64,000 nucleotides of DNA from Terriglobia bacterium (GCA_020073005.1 JAIQFX010000002.1:62001-126000); one strand, 5' to 3'. Counted from the first letter of the stretch, positions 37,876 to 47,684 are shown. The notes: generated by a model from the letters alone, not told the origin. Translations and numbers: made by a program.

Positions 37876-39878
37876 TCCAGCTTTCGGAGCTCACGAAGTC
37901 CTTCGGCGACCGCGTCCTGTTCGATCACGTCACGTGGCAGATCACTGATCGCGAGCGCGTCGGCCTGTGCGGCCCGAACGGAGCCGGCAAGACGACGCTG
38001 ATGCGCATGATGGCCGGGCTCGAGGAGCCCGATTCGGGCGCCATCCTCACGCCGGCGGCGCTGACCGTCGGCTACCTGCCGCAGGACGGCCTCACCCACA
38101 GCGGACGCACCGTCTTCGAGGAAGCGTCGAGCGCGTTCGACGCGCTGCTCGACATGAAAGCCGAGATGCACGCGCTCGAAGCGCGGCTCGGCGATCAATC
38201 GATCCCGGAAGCCGAGCACGACGCGATGCTGCACCGCTACAGCGATCTGCAGGATGGGTTCCGCATGCAGGACGGCTACAGCATCGAGCTGAAGACCGCC
38301 ACCGTGCTGCAGGGCCTCGGCTTCTCGCCGTCCGATTTCGAGCGGCGCACCGAAACGTTTTCCGGCGGCTGGCAGATGCGCATCGCGCTCGCGAAGCTGC
38401 TCCTCGGCCAGCCGAACCTCCTCCTGCTCGACGAGCCGACGAACCATCTCGACCTCGAGGCGCGCAACTGGCTCGAGGAGTATCTCAACGCGTACCCGCA
38501 CGCCGTCATCCTCGTCTCGCACGATCGCTTCTTTCTCGACGCGGTCGTGACGCGGATCGCCGATCTCACGCTGCGCAAGCTGACGGATTACAACACCAAC
38601 TACAGCGGCTACCTCGCCGAGCACCACGAGCGCATCGAAGCGCTGCGGAAGGCCAAGCGCGAGCAGGACGAGGAAATCGCGCGCGTGAAAATGTTCATCG
38701 ACCGGTTCCGCTATCAGGCGACCAAGGCGTCCCAGGTGCAGAGCCGGATCAAGATGCTCGAGAAGGTCGTGCCGATCGAGGTCCCGCCCGAGCGCAAGAA
38801 GATCCACTTCGATTTCCCGGTCTGCGCCAAGAGCGGCCGGACCGTCCTCGAGCTCACGCACGCGCGGAAGGGGTACGGCGACCTCGTCGTGTTCAAGGAT
38901 CTGAACCTGCACATCGAACGCGGCGACCGCATCGCGCTCGTCGGCCCCAACGGCGTCGGCAAGTCGACGCTGATGCGGATGCTGTCCGGCGAGGAACCGC
39001 CCGACAGCGGCGAGCGCGCGCTGGGCCACAACGTCGTGATGCAGTACTTCGCCCAGGACGAAGCGACGCGCCTCGATCCGGGTCCGACGGTCTACGAGAC
39101 GCTCTCCTCCGGATCGCCGCTGCAGATGGTGCCGATGATCCGCAACATCCTCGGCGGCTTCCTGTTCTCGGGCGACGACGTGTACAAGCACGTGCGCGTG
39201 CTGTCGGGCGGCGAGCGCACGCGGCTGGCCGTGGCGCGCATGCTGCTGCGGCCGTCGAACGCGCTGCTGCTCGACGAGCCGACGAACCATCTCGATCTCG
39301 ATTCGAAGGAAGTGCTGCTCGACGCGCTGGTCGACTACGGCGGCACGCTCATCTTCGTGTCGCACGATCGATACTTTGTCGAGCGGCTCGCCACCAGGAT
39401 CATCGAGATCGGCCACGGCGAGGCGACACTGTTCCCCGGGACGTACAAGGAATTCCTCTGGCACAAGGAACACCGCGACGATCGGCAGGAGGGGCGGGCA
39501 AGGCAGGAAGGGCGGGAGGGAAAGAAGAAGGATGCAGAGCGAGCCGTTCAGGCGAGCCGGAAGCAGCCGGCGCCCGCCGCCGATCCACAGAAGCCCTCAC
39601 GCGAGGATCGGAAGAAGGCCGACACCGAGGCGCGGAAGAAGCAGCGCGAAGTGCAGGCGCGCCGAACCAGGATCGAACAGCTCGAATCGCGCATCGCCGA
39701 GTGCGAAGCCTCGCTCCGGACGATCGAACAGGAGATGTCGGCGCCGGGTTTCTACGAGAATCGCGCCGCCGCGCAGCCGGTGATCGAACGCCATCAGGCC
39801 CTGATGTGGCAGGTCGGCGACCTCATGCATCAGTGGGAAGAACTGCAAAGCGCAAACGATCTCGCCACCGAGCCTTGA
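37872..39878 (+). CDS. ABC-F family ATPase (ribosome-associated)
   Basis: Duplicated ATP-binding cassette protein without membrane domains, 668 residues. Walker A motifs are GPNGAGKTTLMRMM and GPNGVGKSTLMRML; signatures are FSGGWQMRIALAKLLL and LSGGERTRLAVARMLL; an interdomain linker (LRKAKREQDEEIARVKMFID) and a C-terminal coiled coil (ARRTRIEQLESRIAECEAS) are present. ABC-F proteins act on the ribosome in translation control or antibiotic protection; the linker resembles the YheS/Uup housekeeping type. Codons between the second cassette and the coiled coil (RQEGRARQEGREGKK) come from a nonamer array (39484-39519). Translationally coupled to the response regulator gene. Confidence 0.93.
   Translation: MIQLSELTKSFGDRVLFDHVTWQITDRERVGLCGPNGAGKTTLMRMMAGLEEPDSGAILTPAALTVGYLPQDGLTHSGRTVFEEASSAFDALLDMKAEMHALEARLGDQSIPEAEHDAMLHRYSDLQDGFRMQDGYSIELKTATVLQGLGFSPSDFERRTETFSGGWQMRIALAKLLLGQPNLLLLDEPTNHLDLEARNWLEEYLNAYPHAVILVSHDRFFLDAVVTRIADLTLRKLTDYNTNYSGYLAEHHERIEALRKAKREQDEEIARVKMFIDRFRYQATKASQVQSRIKMLEKVVPIEVPPERKKIHFDFPVCAKSGRTVLELTHARKGYGDLVVFKDLNLHIERGDRIALVGPNGVGKSTLMRMLSGEEPPDSGERALGHNVVMQYFAQDEATRLDPGPTVYETLSSGSPLQMVPMIRNILGGFLFSGDDVYKHVRVLSGGERTRLAVARMLLRPSNALLLDEPTNHLDLDSKEVLLDALVDYGGTLIFVSHDRYFVERLATRIIEIGHGEATLFPGTYKEFLWHKEHRDDRQEGRARQEGREGKKKDAERAVQASRKQPAPAADPQKPSREDRKKADTEARKKQREVQARRTRIEQLESRIAECEASLRTIEQEMSAPGFYENRAAAQPVIERHQALMWQVGDLMHQWEELQSANDLATEP
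39484..39519. repeat. Nonamer array, unit GGCAGGAGG/GGCGGGCAA, within the ABC-F gene
   Basis: Four 9-nt units in a purine-rich strand, translated as an Arg/Gly/Glu linker. On the opposite strand they read as CCCGCCCTT-type units, the same family as the array at 42769-42813. Confidence 0.75.
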
Positions 39879-39932
39879 CAGGATCGTAATCTCATTACAA
39901 TTTTGTTATCATCGTTTGGGCTCCGTACCTCT

Positions 39933-39960
39933 AACCCGCTGATTTTACGCGGGTTTCTTC
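39933..39960 (+). terminator. Rho-independent terminator-like hairpin after the ABC-F gene
   Basis: AACCCGC and GCGGGTT form a 7-bp stem around a 9-nt loop, followed by TCTTC. The T tract is short. It separates the kinase/regulator/ABC-F block from the next kinase gene. Confidence 0.55.
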
Positions 39961-40027
39961 ACTAAGTCGGACGCAGAACACGGGCACACGATTTGCCCAT
40001 CGTGACCGCGTTCCTGTGCGCGCCATC

Positions 40028-41230
40028 ATGCCCAACACGCCCCCGCGTTCGGACCGCCGCCACCCGCGCCGTGCGTCTGCGGCGCCGCCCCGCGCCCGCG
40101 CCAGACGATCGACCGAGCGGCCCGATGCCCCTCTGGCCGATCGCTTCTTCCGCCAGATCGTCAGCAGCATGCGCAACGGCGTCATCGCCATTCACCGCGA
40201 CGGCACGGTCGCGCTGATGAACGACGAGGCCTACCGGATTTTTGGTCTGACGCGACGGGCCGGCGATCTCGGCCGGCTGTTCACGGACGTGCTGCGCGAG
40301 CGGCCGGCGATCATCCGCGTGCTGTCGGGCGCCTTCGAGCTGAGCCATCTGCCGAATCGCGCGGAGCTGCGGATGCGCGATCTGGATCGCGTGATCGGCT
40401 ACACGCTCTCGCAGGTCGTCGACGACGACGGCACGTCGATCGGCGCGGCGATGTTCTTCAAGGATCTGACGCTGGTCGAGCAGCGCGAGGAGAGCGAGCG
40501 CCTGCGCAATCGCCTCGCGTCGCTCGGCGAGATGGCGGCCGGCATCGCGCACGAGCTGAAGAATCCGCTCGCGGGCATCGAGGTCATGGCCGGCCTGCTG
40601 CGGCGCCAGGTGCCGGACTCGAAGGACGCGCAGTCGCTGCTCGCCGACATCCTGAGCGAGGCCAAGCTGGCGAACGCGATCGTCGTCGAGATGCTCGAGT
40701 TCGTGCGGCCCGTGCGGCTGCAGGTCGAGCGGACCGACGTCGCGGACGTGCTCCAGCAGGCCGTGACGATGGCCGAATCGAAGACGTCGCGCGGCGCCGT
40801 GAACGTCAGCGTCGACGTCGAGCCGGGACTGGCGATCGAATGTGACGATCACCAGCTCAGCCAGGTGTTCACGAATCTGATCGCGAACGCCTTCGAGGCG
40901 CTCGAAGGCAAAGGCCACCTCGCCATCACGGCCGTCTCGAAACTCGTCGAGGCCGACCCGGCGTTCGCCGCGTCGCCGTCGCCCGCGCCGACGCCGATGG
41001 TGATCGTCGAAGTGGCCGACGACGGTCCCGGGCTGCCGGTGGAAGTCACCGACAAGATTTTCGATCCGTTCTTCACGACCAAGCCGCAGGGATCGGGTCT
41101 TGGTCTCGCAATCGTGCGGAAGATCGTCGACGCGCATGACGGGCGCATCGACGTCAGCAGCACGCCGGGCGTCGGCACGCGATTCCGCGTGACGCTGCCC
41201 GTGTCGAGCGCTTCGGGATGGTTCAAGTGA
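40028..41230 (+). CDS. NtrB-like soluble histidine kinase
   Basis: A 400-residue cytoplasmic kinase with a PAS domain (ADRFFRQIVSSMRNGVIAIH to about residue 150), an H-box (AAGIAHELKNPLAGIEVMAG) and an ATPase domain with DDGPGLPVEVTDKIFDPFFT and GSGLGLAIVRKIVD. The basic, disordered N-terminus (RRHPRRASAAPPRARARR) is unusual. I chose the ATG at 40028; a GTG 12 nt upstream is possible. The NtrC-type regulator follows after a gap occupied by an octamer array. The pair resembles NtrB/NtrC in architecture, but nothing shows nitrogen control. Confidence 0.9.
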   Translation: MPNTPPRSDRRHPRRASAAPPRARARRSTERPDAPLADRFFRQIVSSMRNGVIAIHRDGTVALMNDEAYRIFGLTRRAGDLGRLFTDVLRERPAIIRVLSGAFELSHLPNRAELRMRDLDRVIGYTLSQVVDDDGTSIGAAMFFKDLTLVEQREESERLRNRLASLGEMAAGIAHELKNPLAGIEVMAGLLRRQVPDSKDAQSLLADILSEAKLANAIVVEMLEFVRPVRLQVERTDVADVLQQAVTMAESKTSRGAVNVSVDVEPGLAIECDDHQLSQVFTNLIANAFEALEGKGHLAITAVSKLVEADPAFAASPSPAPTPMVIVEVADDGPGLPVEVTDKIFDPFFTTKPQGSGLGLAIVRKIVDAHDGRIDVSSTPGVGTRFRVTLPVSSASGWFK

Positions 41231-41236
41231 ATTTGA

Positions 41237-41318
41237 TCATCGAGTCATCTGGTTATCGAGTCAATGGGCGGTCCAGCCACATGACCAGATAACCAAATGA
41301 CTCCGATGACCAGATGGG
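41237..41318. repeat. Inverted octamer array between kinase and regulator genes
   Basis: The left arm (41237-41268) has 8-nt units such as TCATCGAG and TCATCTGG; the right arm (41280-41318) has complementary units such as GATAACCA and CGATGACC, separated by about 11 nt. It fills most of the gap between the two genes of this two-component system. Confidence 0.85.
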
Positions 41319-41333
41319 AGCGAAGGGAACGTT

Positions 41334-42740
<1,407 letters not shown>

Positions 42741-42749
42741 AGTGACAGA

Positions 42750-42813
42750 GGCGGGAGGGTTTCTTACTCTCCCGCCTTTCCTGCCCTTCCGGCCCCTCCC
42801 GCCCTTTCCGCCC
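42750..42813. repeat. Hairpin plus nonamer array between convergent regulator and xerC genes
   Basis: GGCGGGAG (42750-42757) and CTCCCGCC (42769-42776) form a perfect 8-bp stem with an 11-nt loop that holds the xerC stop codon. Five 9-nt units of CTCCCGCCT/TTCCGGCCC type (42769-42813) continue into the xerC coding region and encode its Ala/Gly/Arg tail. The hairpin may act as a bidirectional terminator. Confidence 0.75.
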
Positions 42814-43741
42814 TCGGATGACTCTTCCGATACACGTCCAACAGCTGAGCGGCATTCACGTGCGTGTACCGCTGCGTCGTGCTGAGCCGCGCGTGGCCGA
42901 GCAACTCCTGGATCGCGCGCAAGTCAGCCCCGCGCTGTAGCAGGTGCGTCGCGAATGAATGACGCAGCGCGTGCGGGCTGATGCCCATCCGCGCGCTGCT
43001 CGCGGCGACGTAGCGACCAACCAGTCGCGCGATGCTGCGTACGGTGAGGCGCCTGCCGCGATAGTTCACGAACAGCGGATCGCGCCTCGGGTCCGGCTGA
43101 AGCCGGACGCCCCGGCCCGTACCCACTCCGCGGACCAACTGCTCGCGATCGCTGAAGTACACGCGGAGCGCCTTCGCCGCGCTCGTGTTGAACGGGACGA
43201 TGCGCTCCTTGCCACCCTTGCCGAGGACCCGGACCATTCGCGCGCTCAGGTTCACGTGATCGATGTCGAGACCGGCGAGCTCGCTGACCCGCAAGCCTGA
43301 CGCGTAGAACAGCTCGAGGATCGCGCGATCGCGGCGGCCGAGCGGGTTGTCGACGGCCGGCGCCTCGAGCAGCGCGGACATCTCGCCCTCCGACAGATGC
43401 GCCGGCATCCTGATGTCGCGCTTCGGCGTGGACACCAGCGAACCGGGATCGTCCTCGATCACGCCCTCGCGACGTAAGTACTTCAGAAATGTCCTGGCGG
43501 CCGCGAGCTTGCGCGCCGCCGACGCGCGCGTGTGTCCCTGCTTGTGCAAATCGCCGAGAAAGCCGCGCAACGCCATGCGATCGAGATGCGACGGCTGGAG
43601 ATCGGCGACGGAGATTTTCGCCGCTGCGGCTGTGTAGGCGAGGATCTGGCCGAGATCGCTCTCGTACGCGCGAACCGTGTGCGCGGACGCGTTGCGATTG
43701 AGGGCGAGGAACTGCAGGAACGCCTTGAGATGGCGCGTCAC
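42764..43741 (-). CDS. xerC: Tyrosine site-specific recombinase XerC/XerD-type
   Basis: Resolves chromosome dimers at dif sites, 325 residues. An N-terminal SAM-like core-binding domain (FLQFLALNRNASAHTVRAYE) precedes the catalytic domain with Arg near 151 (ASGLRVSELAG), Lys near 174 (GKGGKER), HxxR near 258-261 (HALRHSFATHLL), His near 281 (LGHARL) and the nucleophile Tyr near 290 (TTQRYTHV). The GTG start overlaps the trmFO stop. There are two oddities: residues VRLQPD come from a palindromic insertion (43091-43108), and the last dozen residues (ERAGGAGRAGKAGE) from a nonamer array. XerC versus XerD cannot be told apart; next to trmFO it is usually named xerC. Confidence 0.92.
   Translation of the reverse strand: MTRHLKAFLQFLALNRNASAHTVRAYESDLGQILAYTAAAAKISVADLQPSHLDRMALRGFLGDLHKQGHTRASAARKLAAARTFLKYLRREGVIEDDPGSLVSTPKRDIRMPAHLSEGEMSALLEAPAVDNPLGRRDRAILELFYASGLRVSELAGLDIDHVNLSARMVRVLGKGGKERIVPFNTSAAKALRVYFSDREQLVRGVGTGRGVRLQPDPRRDPLFVNYRGRRLTVRSIARLVGRYVAASSARMGISPHALRHSFATHLLQRGADLRAIQELLGHARLSTTQRYTHVNAAQLLDVYRKSHPRAERAGGAGRAGKAGE
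43091..43108. repeat. Palindromic insertion in xerC (VRLQPD)
   Basis: GTCCGGCT, a 2-nt loop and AGCCGGAC form a perfect 8-bp hairpin. It encodes VRLQPD in the loop just before the segment DPLFVNYRGRRL, where Xer recombinases normally have no such insertion. Confidence 0.6.
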
Positions 43742-45132
43742 TGATGCACCAGCGTGCGCGGGCGCATCCAGCCGTCGAGATCGGCGAGCGCGCGCTCGGA
43801 GAGCGCCTGGTTGCGCAGCTTCTTCCCGCGAGGCGCGCCGGGCAGCGGCGGAATGATCCCGAACGTGATGTTGGACGGCTCGTAGTGCGCGGGATCCGCG
43901 TGCGCCACGTAGTACGCCAATGCGCCAATCGCCGTCGTCCGCGGCGGCGGCGCGATCGCTTCTCCGCGCGCGAGCGCCGCGGCGTTCACGCCCGCGATCA
44001 GTCCTGACGCGGCGGACTCCACATAGCCTTCGACGCCGGACATCTGACCCGCGAAGAACAGCGTCGGCCGTGTTCTCACCTGCCACGTCTCGTGGAGGAC
44101 CGTCGGCCCGTTGACGTACGTGTTGCGATGGACCATGCCGAAGCGGACGAATTCGGCCCGCTCGAGGCCGGGAATCAGGCGCAGGACGCGCGCCTGCTCG
44201 CCCCATTTGATCTGCGTCTGAAAGCCGACCAGGCTGAAATGATCGCCGGCCAGATTGTCCTGGCGCAGTTGGACCGCCGCGTACGGCTCCCGGCCCGTCC
44301 GCGGATCGACGAGGCCGACAGGTTTCATCGGCCCGAAGCGCAGCGTGTCGCGCCCGCGGTGGGCCATCACTTCAATCGGCAGGCAGCCCTCGAAGAAGCG
44401 CTCCTTGTCGAAGTCGTGGACGGTGGCGGACTCCGCGGTCACCAGCGCGTCGTAGAAGCGGTCGTACTCCTCACGCGTGAGCGGGCAATTCAGATAGTCG
44501 CCCTCGCCATCGTCGACGCCACACGCGGCACCTCGCACCTCGCACCCCGCACCCCTCACGTCGCGCTTGGGGCCGAGGCTTCTTCCCCATCGCGACGCCC
44601 GGAACACCTTCGATCGATCGATGGTCTCGGCGAGGACGATCGGGCTGATGGCGTCGTAGAAATACAAGTGCCGCTCACCGACGAGCGTGGCGATCTCGGC
44701 CGACAGCGCGTCCGACGTCAGCGGTCCGGTGGCAATGATGACGGGATCGCGCTCGCTGGATTCCGGAATCGCTGCGACTTCCTGGCGCGCGACGGTGATC
44801 CGCGGATGCTCGCCGATCGCCCGCGTGATCGTCTCGGCGAAGCGCTCGCGATCGACCGCGAGCGCCGCGCCGGCGGGCACGCGGCTCGCCTCTGCTGCAC
44901 GCATGACGAGCGAGCCCAGCCGCCGCATTTCTTCTTTGAGAAGGCCGACGGCGTTGTCGAGTTTGTCGCCGCGGAAGGAATTACTGCAGACGAGTTCAGC
45001 GAGCCGGTCCGTCTTGTGCACGGCCGTCGGCCGCACCGGGCGCATTTCGCAGAGCCTGACGGGAACGCCGCGTTCGGCCGCCTGCCACGCGGCCTCCGAG
45101 CCCGCGAGACCGCCCCCGATGATCGTGATCAT
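43738..45132 (-). CDS. trmFO: Folate/FAD-dependent tRNA (uracil-54-C5) methyltransferase TrmFO
   Basis: Makes ribothymidine at position 54 of tRNAs using methylenetetrahydrofolate and FADH2. The 464-residue protein opens with the FAD motif ITIIGGGLAGSEAAWQ and has LAELVCSNSFRGDKLDNAVG, EGDYLNCPLTREEYDRFYDA and MSGVEGYVESAASGLIAG, all typical. Residues about 190-202 (RGAGCEVRGAACG) are an extra piece encoded by a heptamer array (44528-44562) just before EGDYLNCP. The product probably tolerates it as a surface loop. It overlaps xerC downstream and follows topA after a short gap. Confidence 0.96.
   Translation of the reverse strand: MITIIGGGLAGSEAAWQAAERGVPVRLCEMRPVRPTAVHKTDRLAELVCSNSFRGDKLDNAVGLLKEEMRRLGSLVMRAAEASRVPAGAALAVDRERFAETITRAIGEHPRITVARQEVAAIPESSERDPVIIATGPLTSDALSAEIATLVGERHLYFYDAISPIVLAETIDRSKVFRASRWGRSLGPKRDVRGAGCEVRGAACGVDDGEGDYLNCPLTREEYDRFYDALVTAESATVHDFDKERFFEGCLPIEVMAHRGRDTLRFGPMKPVGLVDPRTGREPYAAVQLRQDNLAGDHFSLVGFQTQIKWGEQARVLRLIPGLERAEFVRFGMVHRNTYVNGPTVLHETWQVRTRPTLFFAGQMSGVEGYVESAASGLIAGVNAAALARGEAIAPPPRTTAIGALAYYVAHADPAHYEPSNITFGIIPPLPGAPRGKKLRNQALSERALADLDGWMRPRTLVHQ
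44528..44562. repeat. Heptamer array, unit GCACCTC/GCACCCC, in frame within trmFO
   Basis: Five 7-nt units, equal to 35 nt, lie in the coding region and add a short Arg/Gly/Cys peptide to TrmFO without breaking the frame. The flanking sequence is conserved enzyme. Confidence 0.88.
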
Positions 45133-45144
45133 CGGGAGGAACGC

Positions 45145-47616
45145 TCAGGCCGCTGATTCCGGGAGTTCCTCGGACCGCGCATAATCGCAGTCCTCATTGT
45201 TGCAGAGAATCTGCCGGCCGTGCTTCTTCGTCGTCTTCTCGACCAGGAACGGCGCGGCGCACTTCGGGCACGTTTCCGCCACCGGCCGGTTCCACAGCAC
45301 GAAGTCGCAGTCGGGATAGTTCGAGCAGCCGAAAAACATCTTGCCGCGGCGCGACTTGCGCTCGACGACGTCGCCGCCCTTGTCGGCGTCTTTCGGGCAC
45401 TTCACGCCGGTCGTCTTGTGCTTGACGTACTTGCACTCGGGGTACTTCGTGCACGCCGTGAACTCGCCGAAGCGGCCCTGCTTGATGACGAGGTTGGCGT
45501 TGCAGCGCGGGCACAGCTCGTCGAGGATCTGATCCGGCTTCGCCGCTCTGAGGCCGCCCTGCTTGGTCGCGATCAGCTTGCGCGTCGTCTTGCACTCGGG
45601 GTAGCCCGTGCACGCGAGGAACTGGCCGAACCGGCCGCGCTTGACCGCCATCGGCTTGCCGCAGTTCTCGCACGGCTCGATTTCCTCTTCGCCGCTCTCG
45701 GACTCCGGCTCCGCGTTCTCGACTTCGCGCGTGTTCGTGCACTCGGGATAGCCGCTGCACGCGATGAACAGGCCGAACTTGCCGACGCGCTTGAGCATCG
45801 GCATGCCGCACTTGTCGCACGCCTCGCCGATGTCGATCCCCTTCTTGAGATCGATCATCTCCTTGCCCGCGCGCGTGAGGTCCTTCTTGAACTTCTTGTA
45901 GAACTCCTTGAGCGTCTTGACGTAGCCGTTCTTGCCCTGCTCGATCTTGTCGAGGTCGTCCTCGAGGCTGCGCGTGTACTCGACGTCGATGATGTCGTCG
46001 AAGCTCTTCACGAGCAGGTCGGTGATCATCATGCCCATCGGCGACGGCTTGAACTTGCCCTCGCTCTTGCTGACGTACTCCCGATCCTGCAGCACGCCGA
46101 TGATGGACGCGTACGTGCTGGGACGGCCGATGCCGTTCTCCTCGAGCTCCTTGACGAGCGTGGCTTCCGTGAAGCGCGGCGGCGGCTGCGTGAACTTCTG
46201 CTCGGGCCGCAGGGTCTTCAGCTCGAGGCGATCGCCTTCGGCGAGGACCGGCAGCACGCCGGACACCGCGCCGTCGTCGTCGGCGTCCTTTTCCGGCGCC
46301 GAGACCGGTTCCTTCTCTTCTTCGCTCTGGGCCGGACCGTAGGTCGCCGTCCATCCCGCGAACTTGGGAACGGTGCCCTTGACGCGGAACACGTAGTCCG
46401 CCTGCCCTGAGCTTGTCGAAGGGGCCGCGGTGATGTCGACCGTCGTTTCGTCGAACGTCGACGGCGTCATCTGCGACGCAACGAAGCGGTTCCAGATCAG
46501 GCGGTAGAGCGAGTACTGATCCTGCGTGAGGAACGGCCGGACCGTTTCCGGGTCGTACTGCATCGACGTCGGGCGGATCGCTTCGTGCGCGTCCTGCGCG
46601 TCGGATTTCGACTTGTAGGCGTTCGGGCTTTCAGGGAGATAGTCGGGACCGAACGCCCTCGTGATGTGATCGCGGACGGCGGCGAGCGCTTCGTCGGCGA
46701 CGCGCACCGAGTCCGTGCGCATGTAGGTGATGAGGCCGATCGGCCCTTCGACGCCGAGCCCGGGCAGCTCCACGCCTTCGTAGAGCTGCTGCGCGAGCAT
46801 CATGGTCTTCTTCACGGGGAAGCGCGCGGTCTGCTGCAGCTTGCTCGTGATGAACGGCGGCGCCGGGTTGCGTTTGCGTTCCTTGGTCGCGACCGAGGAC
46901 ACGACCCACGACGCGCGCTCGAGATCCGCGACGATCGCCTTCGACTGATCCTCGTTCGCGACGCGAATCGCGTCGCCGCCCTTCTTGAGCAGCTTCGCTT
47001 CGAATTCCGGCGGCTGCGGGCCGGCGAGACGCGCGAAGACGTGCCAGTACTCCTCGGGCACGAACTTTTCGATCTCGCGCTCGCGGTCGCAGACCAGCTT
47101 CAGCGCCACCGACTGCACGCGGCCCGCGCTCAGACCGCGGCGCACCTTGTCCCACAGCAGCGGGCTGATCTTGTAGCCGACGAGCCGGTCGAGCACGCGG
47201 CGGGCCCGCTGCGCGTCGACCATCTTCTCGTCGATGGCGCGCGGATGCTTGAGCGCTTCGGTAATCGCCTTCTTGGTGATCTCGTTGAAGGTCAGCCGGT
47301 GAAACTTCCGCTTCTTCCCCTTCAACTCCTCGATCAAGTGCCAGCCAATCGCCTCGCCTTCACGGTCGGGGTCGGTCGCGACGTAGATGTCCGACGCGTC
47401 CTTGGCCGCGTCCTTCAGCTCCTTGATGACCTTCTTGCGCGATGCGAGCGACTCGTACTCCTCGGCGAACTCGTTCTCGACGTCGACGCCGAGCTTGCTC
47501 TTCGGCAGGTCGCGGATGTGCCCCATCGACGCGACGACTTTGAAGTCGCGGCCCAGATATTTGTTGATGGTCTTCGCCTTGGCCGGCGATTCGACCACCA
47601 CGAGTGCTTTTGCCAT
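45145..47616 (-). CDS. topA: DNA topoisomerase I
   Basis: Relaxes negative supercoils by single-strand passage. The 823-residue protein starts AKALVVVESPAKAKTINKYL (Toprim), has DPDREGEAIGWHLIEEL, the active-site Tyr in GLITYMRTDSVRV, and a C-terminal region with about five zinc-ribbon repeats (CDKCGMPM, CENCGKPM, CPRCNANL, a degenerate one, and CPKCAAPF). The start is the ATG at 47614-47616, not the upstream frame that runs into the heptamer array. A palindromic insertion (46404-46425) encodes PSTSSGQA at about residues 397-404, between VDITA and DYVFRVKG. Confidence 0.96.
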   Translation of the reverse strand: MAKALVVVESPAKAKTINKYLGRDFKVVASMGHIRDLPKSKLGVDVENEFAEEYESLASRKKVIKELKDAAKDASDIYVATDPDREGEAIGWHLIEELKGKKRKFHRLTFNEITKKAITEALKHPRAIDEKMVDAQRARRVLDRLVGYKISPLLWDKVRRGLSAGRVQSVALKLVCDREREIEKFVPEEYWHVFARLAGPQPPEFEAKLLKKGGDAIRVANEDQSKAIVADLERASWVVSSVATKERKRNPAPPFITSKLQQTARFPVKKTMMLAQQLYEGVELPGLGVEGPIGLITYMRTDSVRVADEALAAVRDHITRAFGPDYLPESPNAYKSKSDAQDAHEAIRPTSMQYDPETVRPFLTQDQYSLYRLIWNRFVASQMTPSTFDETTVDITAAPSTSSGQADYVFRVKGTVPKFAGWTATYGPAQSEEEKEPVSAPEKDADDDGAVSGVLPVLAEGDRLELKTLRPEQKFTQPPPRFTEATLVKELEENGIGRPSTYASIIGVLQDREYVSKSEGKFKPSPMGMMITDLLVKSFDDIIDVEYTRSLEDDLDKIEQGKNGYVKTLKEFYKKFKKDLTRAGKEMIDLKKGIDIGEACDKCGMPMLKRVGKFGLFIACSGYPECTNTREVENAEPESESGEEEIEPCENCGKPMAVKRGRFGQFLACTGYPECKTTRKLIATKQGGLRAAKPDQILDELCPRCNANLVIKQGRFGEFTACTKYPECKYVKHKTTGVKCPKDADKGGDVVERKSRRGKMFFGCSNYPDCDFVLWNRPVAETCPKCAAPFLVEKTTKKHGRQILCNNEDCDYARSEELPESAA
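46404..46425. repeat. Palindromic insertion in topA (PSTSSGQA)
   Basis: GCCCTGAGCTTGTCGAAGGG followed by GC: the ends are complementary (GCCC with GGGC; CCT with AGG), forming an imperfect hairpin. It is read in frame. The GAGC..GTCGAAGG core also appears at the left edge of the window (1-16). I recall similar GAGCNTGTCGAAGG elements as frequent interspersed repeats in several bacterial groups. Confidence 0.65.
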
Positions 47617-47628
47617 TAAGTCTTCCGC

Positions 47629-47684
47629 CTTCTCACTTCTCACTTCTCACTTCTCGGTTCCCGGTTCCGACTTCTCTTTTCACC
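47629..47684. repeat. Heptamer array, unit CTTCTCA, eight copies between dprA and topA
   Basis: Exactly eight 7-nt units (CTTCTCA and variants such as CTTCTCG, GTTCCCG, GTTCCGA) fill the gap from the dprA stop codon (47685-47687) to 12 nt before the topA ATG. The first three units are identical. Confidence 0.93.

Noticed and set aside
39885-39915. Promoter TTGACA with TACAAT before the NtrB-like kinase gene
   Set aside because: The spacing is only 15 nt and a terminator-like hairpin lies between it and the gene, so I did not list it.
42764-43741. Phage or integrative element integrase
   Set aside because: The tyrosine recombinase sits beside trmFO and topA without phage genes or attachment repeats, the usual place of a housekeeping Xer gene.
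47629-47684. CRISPR-like appearance of short tandem units
   Set aside because: Units are 7-9 nt without spacers, no repeat of 23 nt or more with unique spacers exists, and no cas genes are present.
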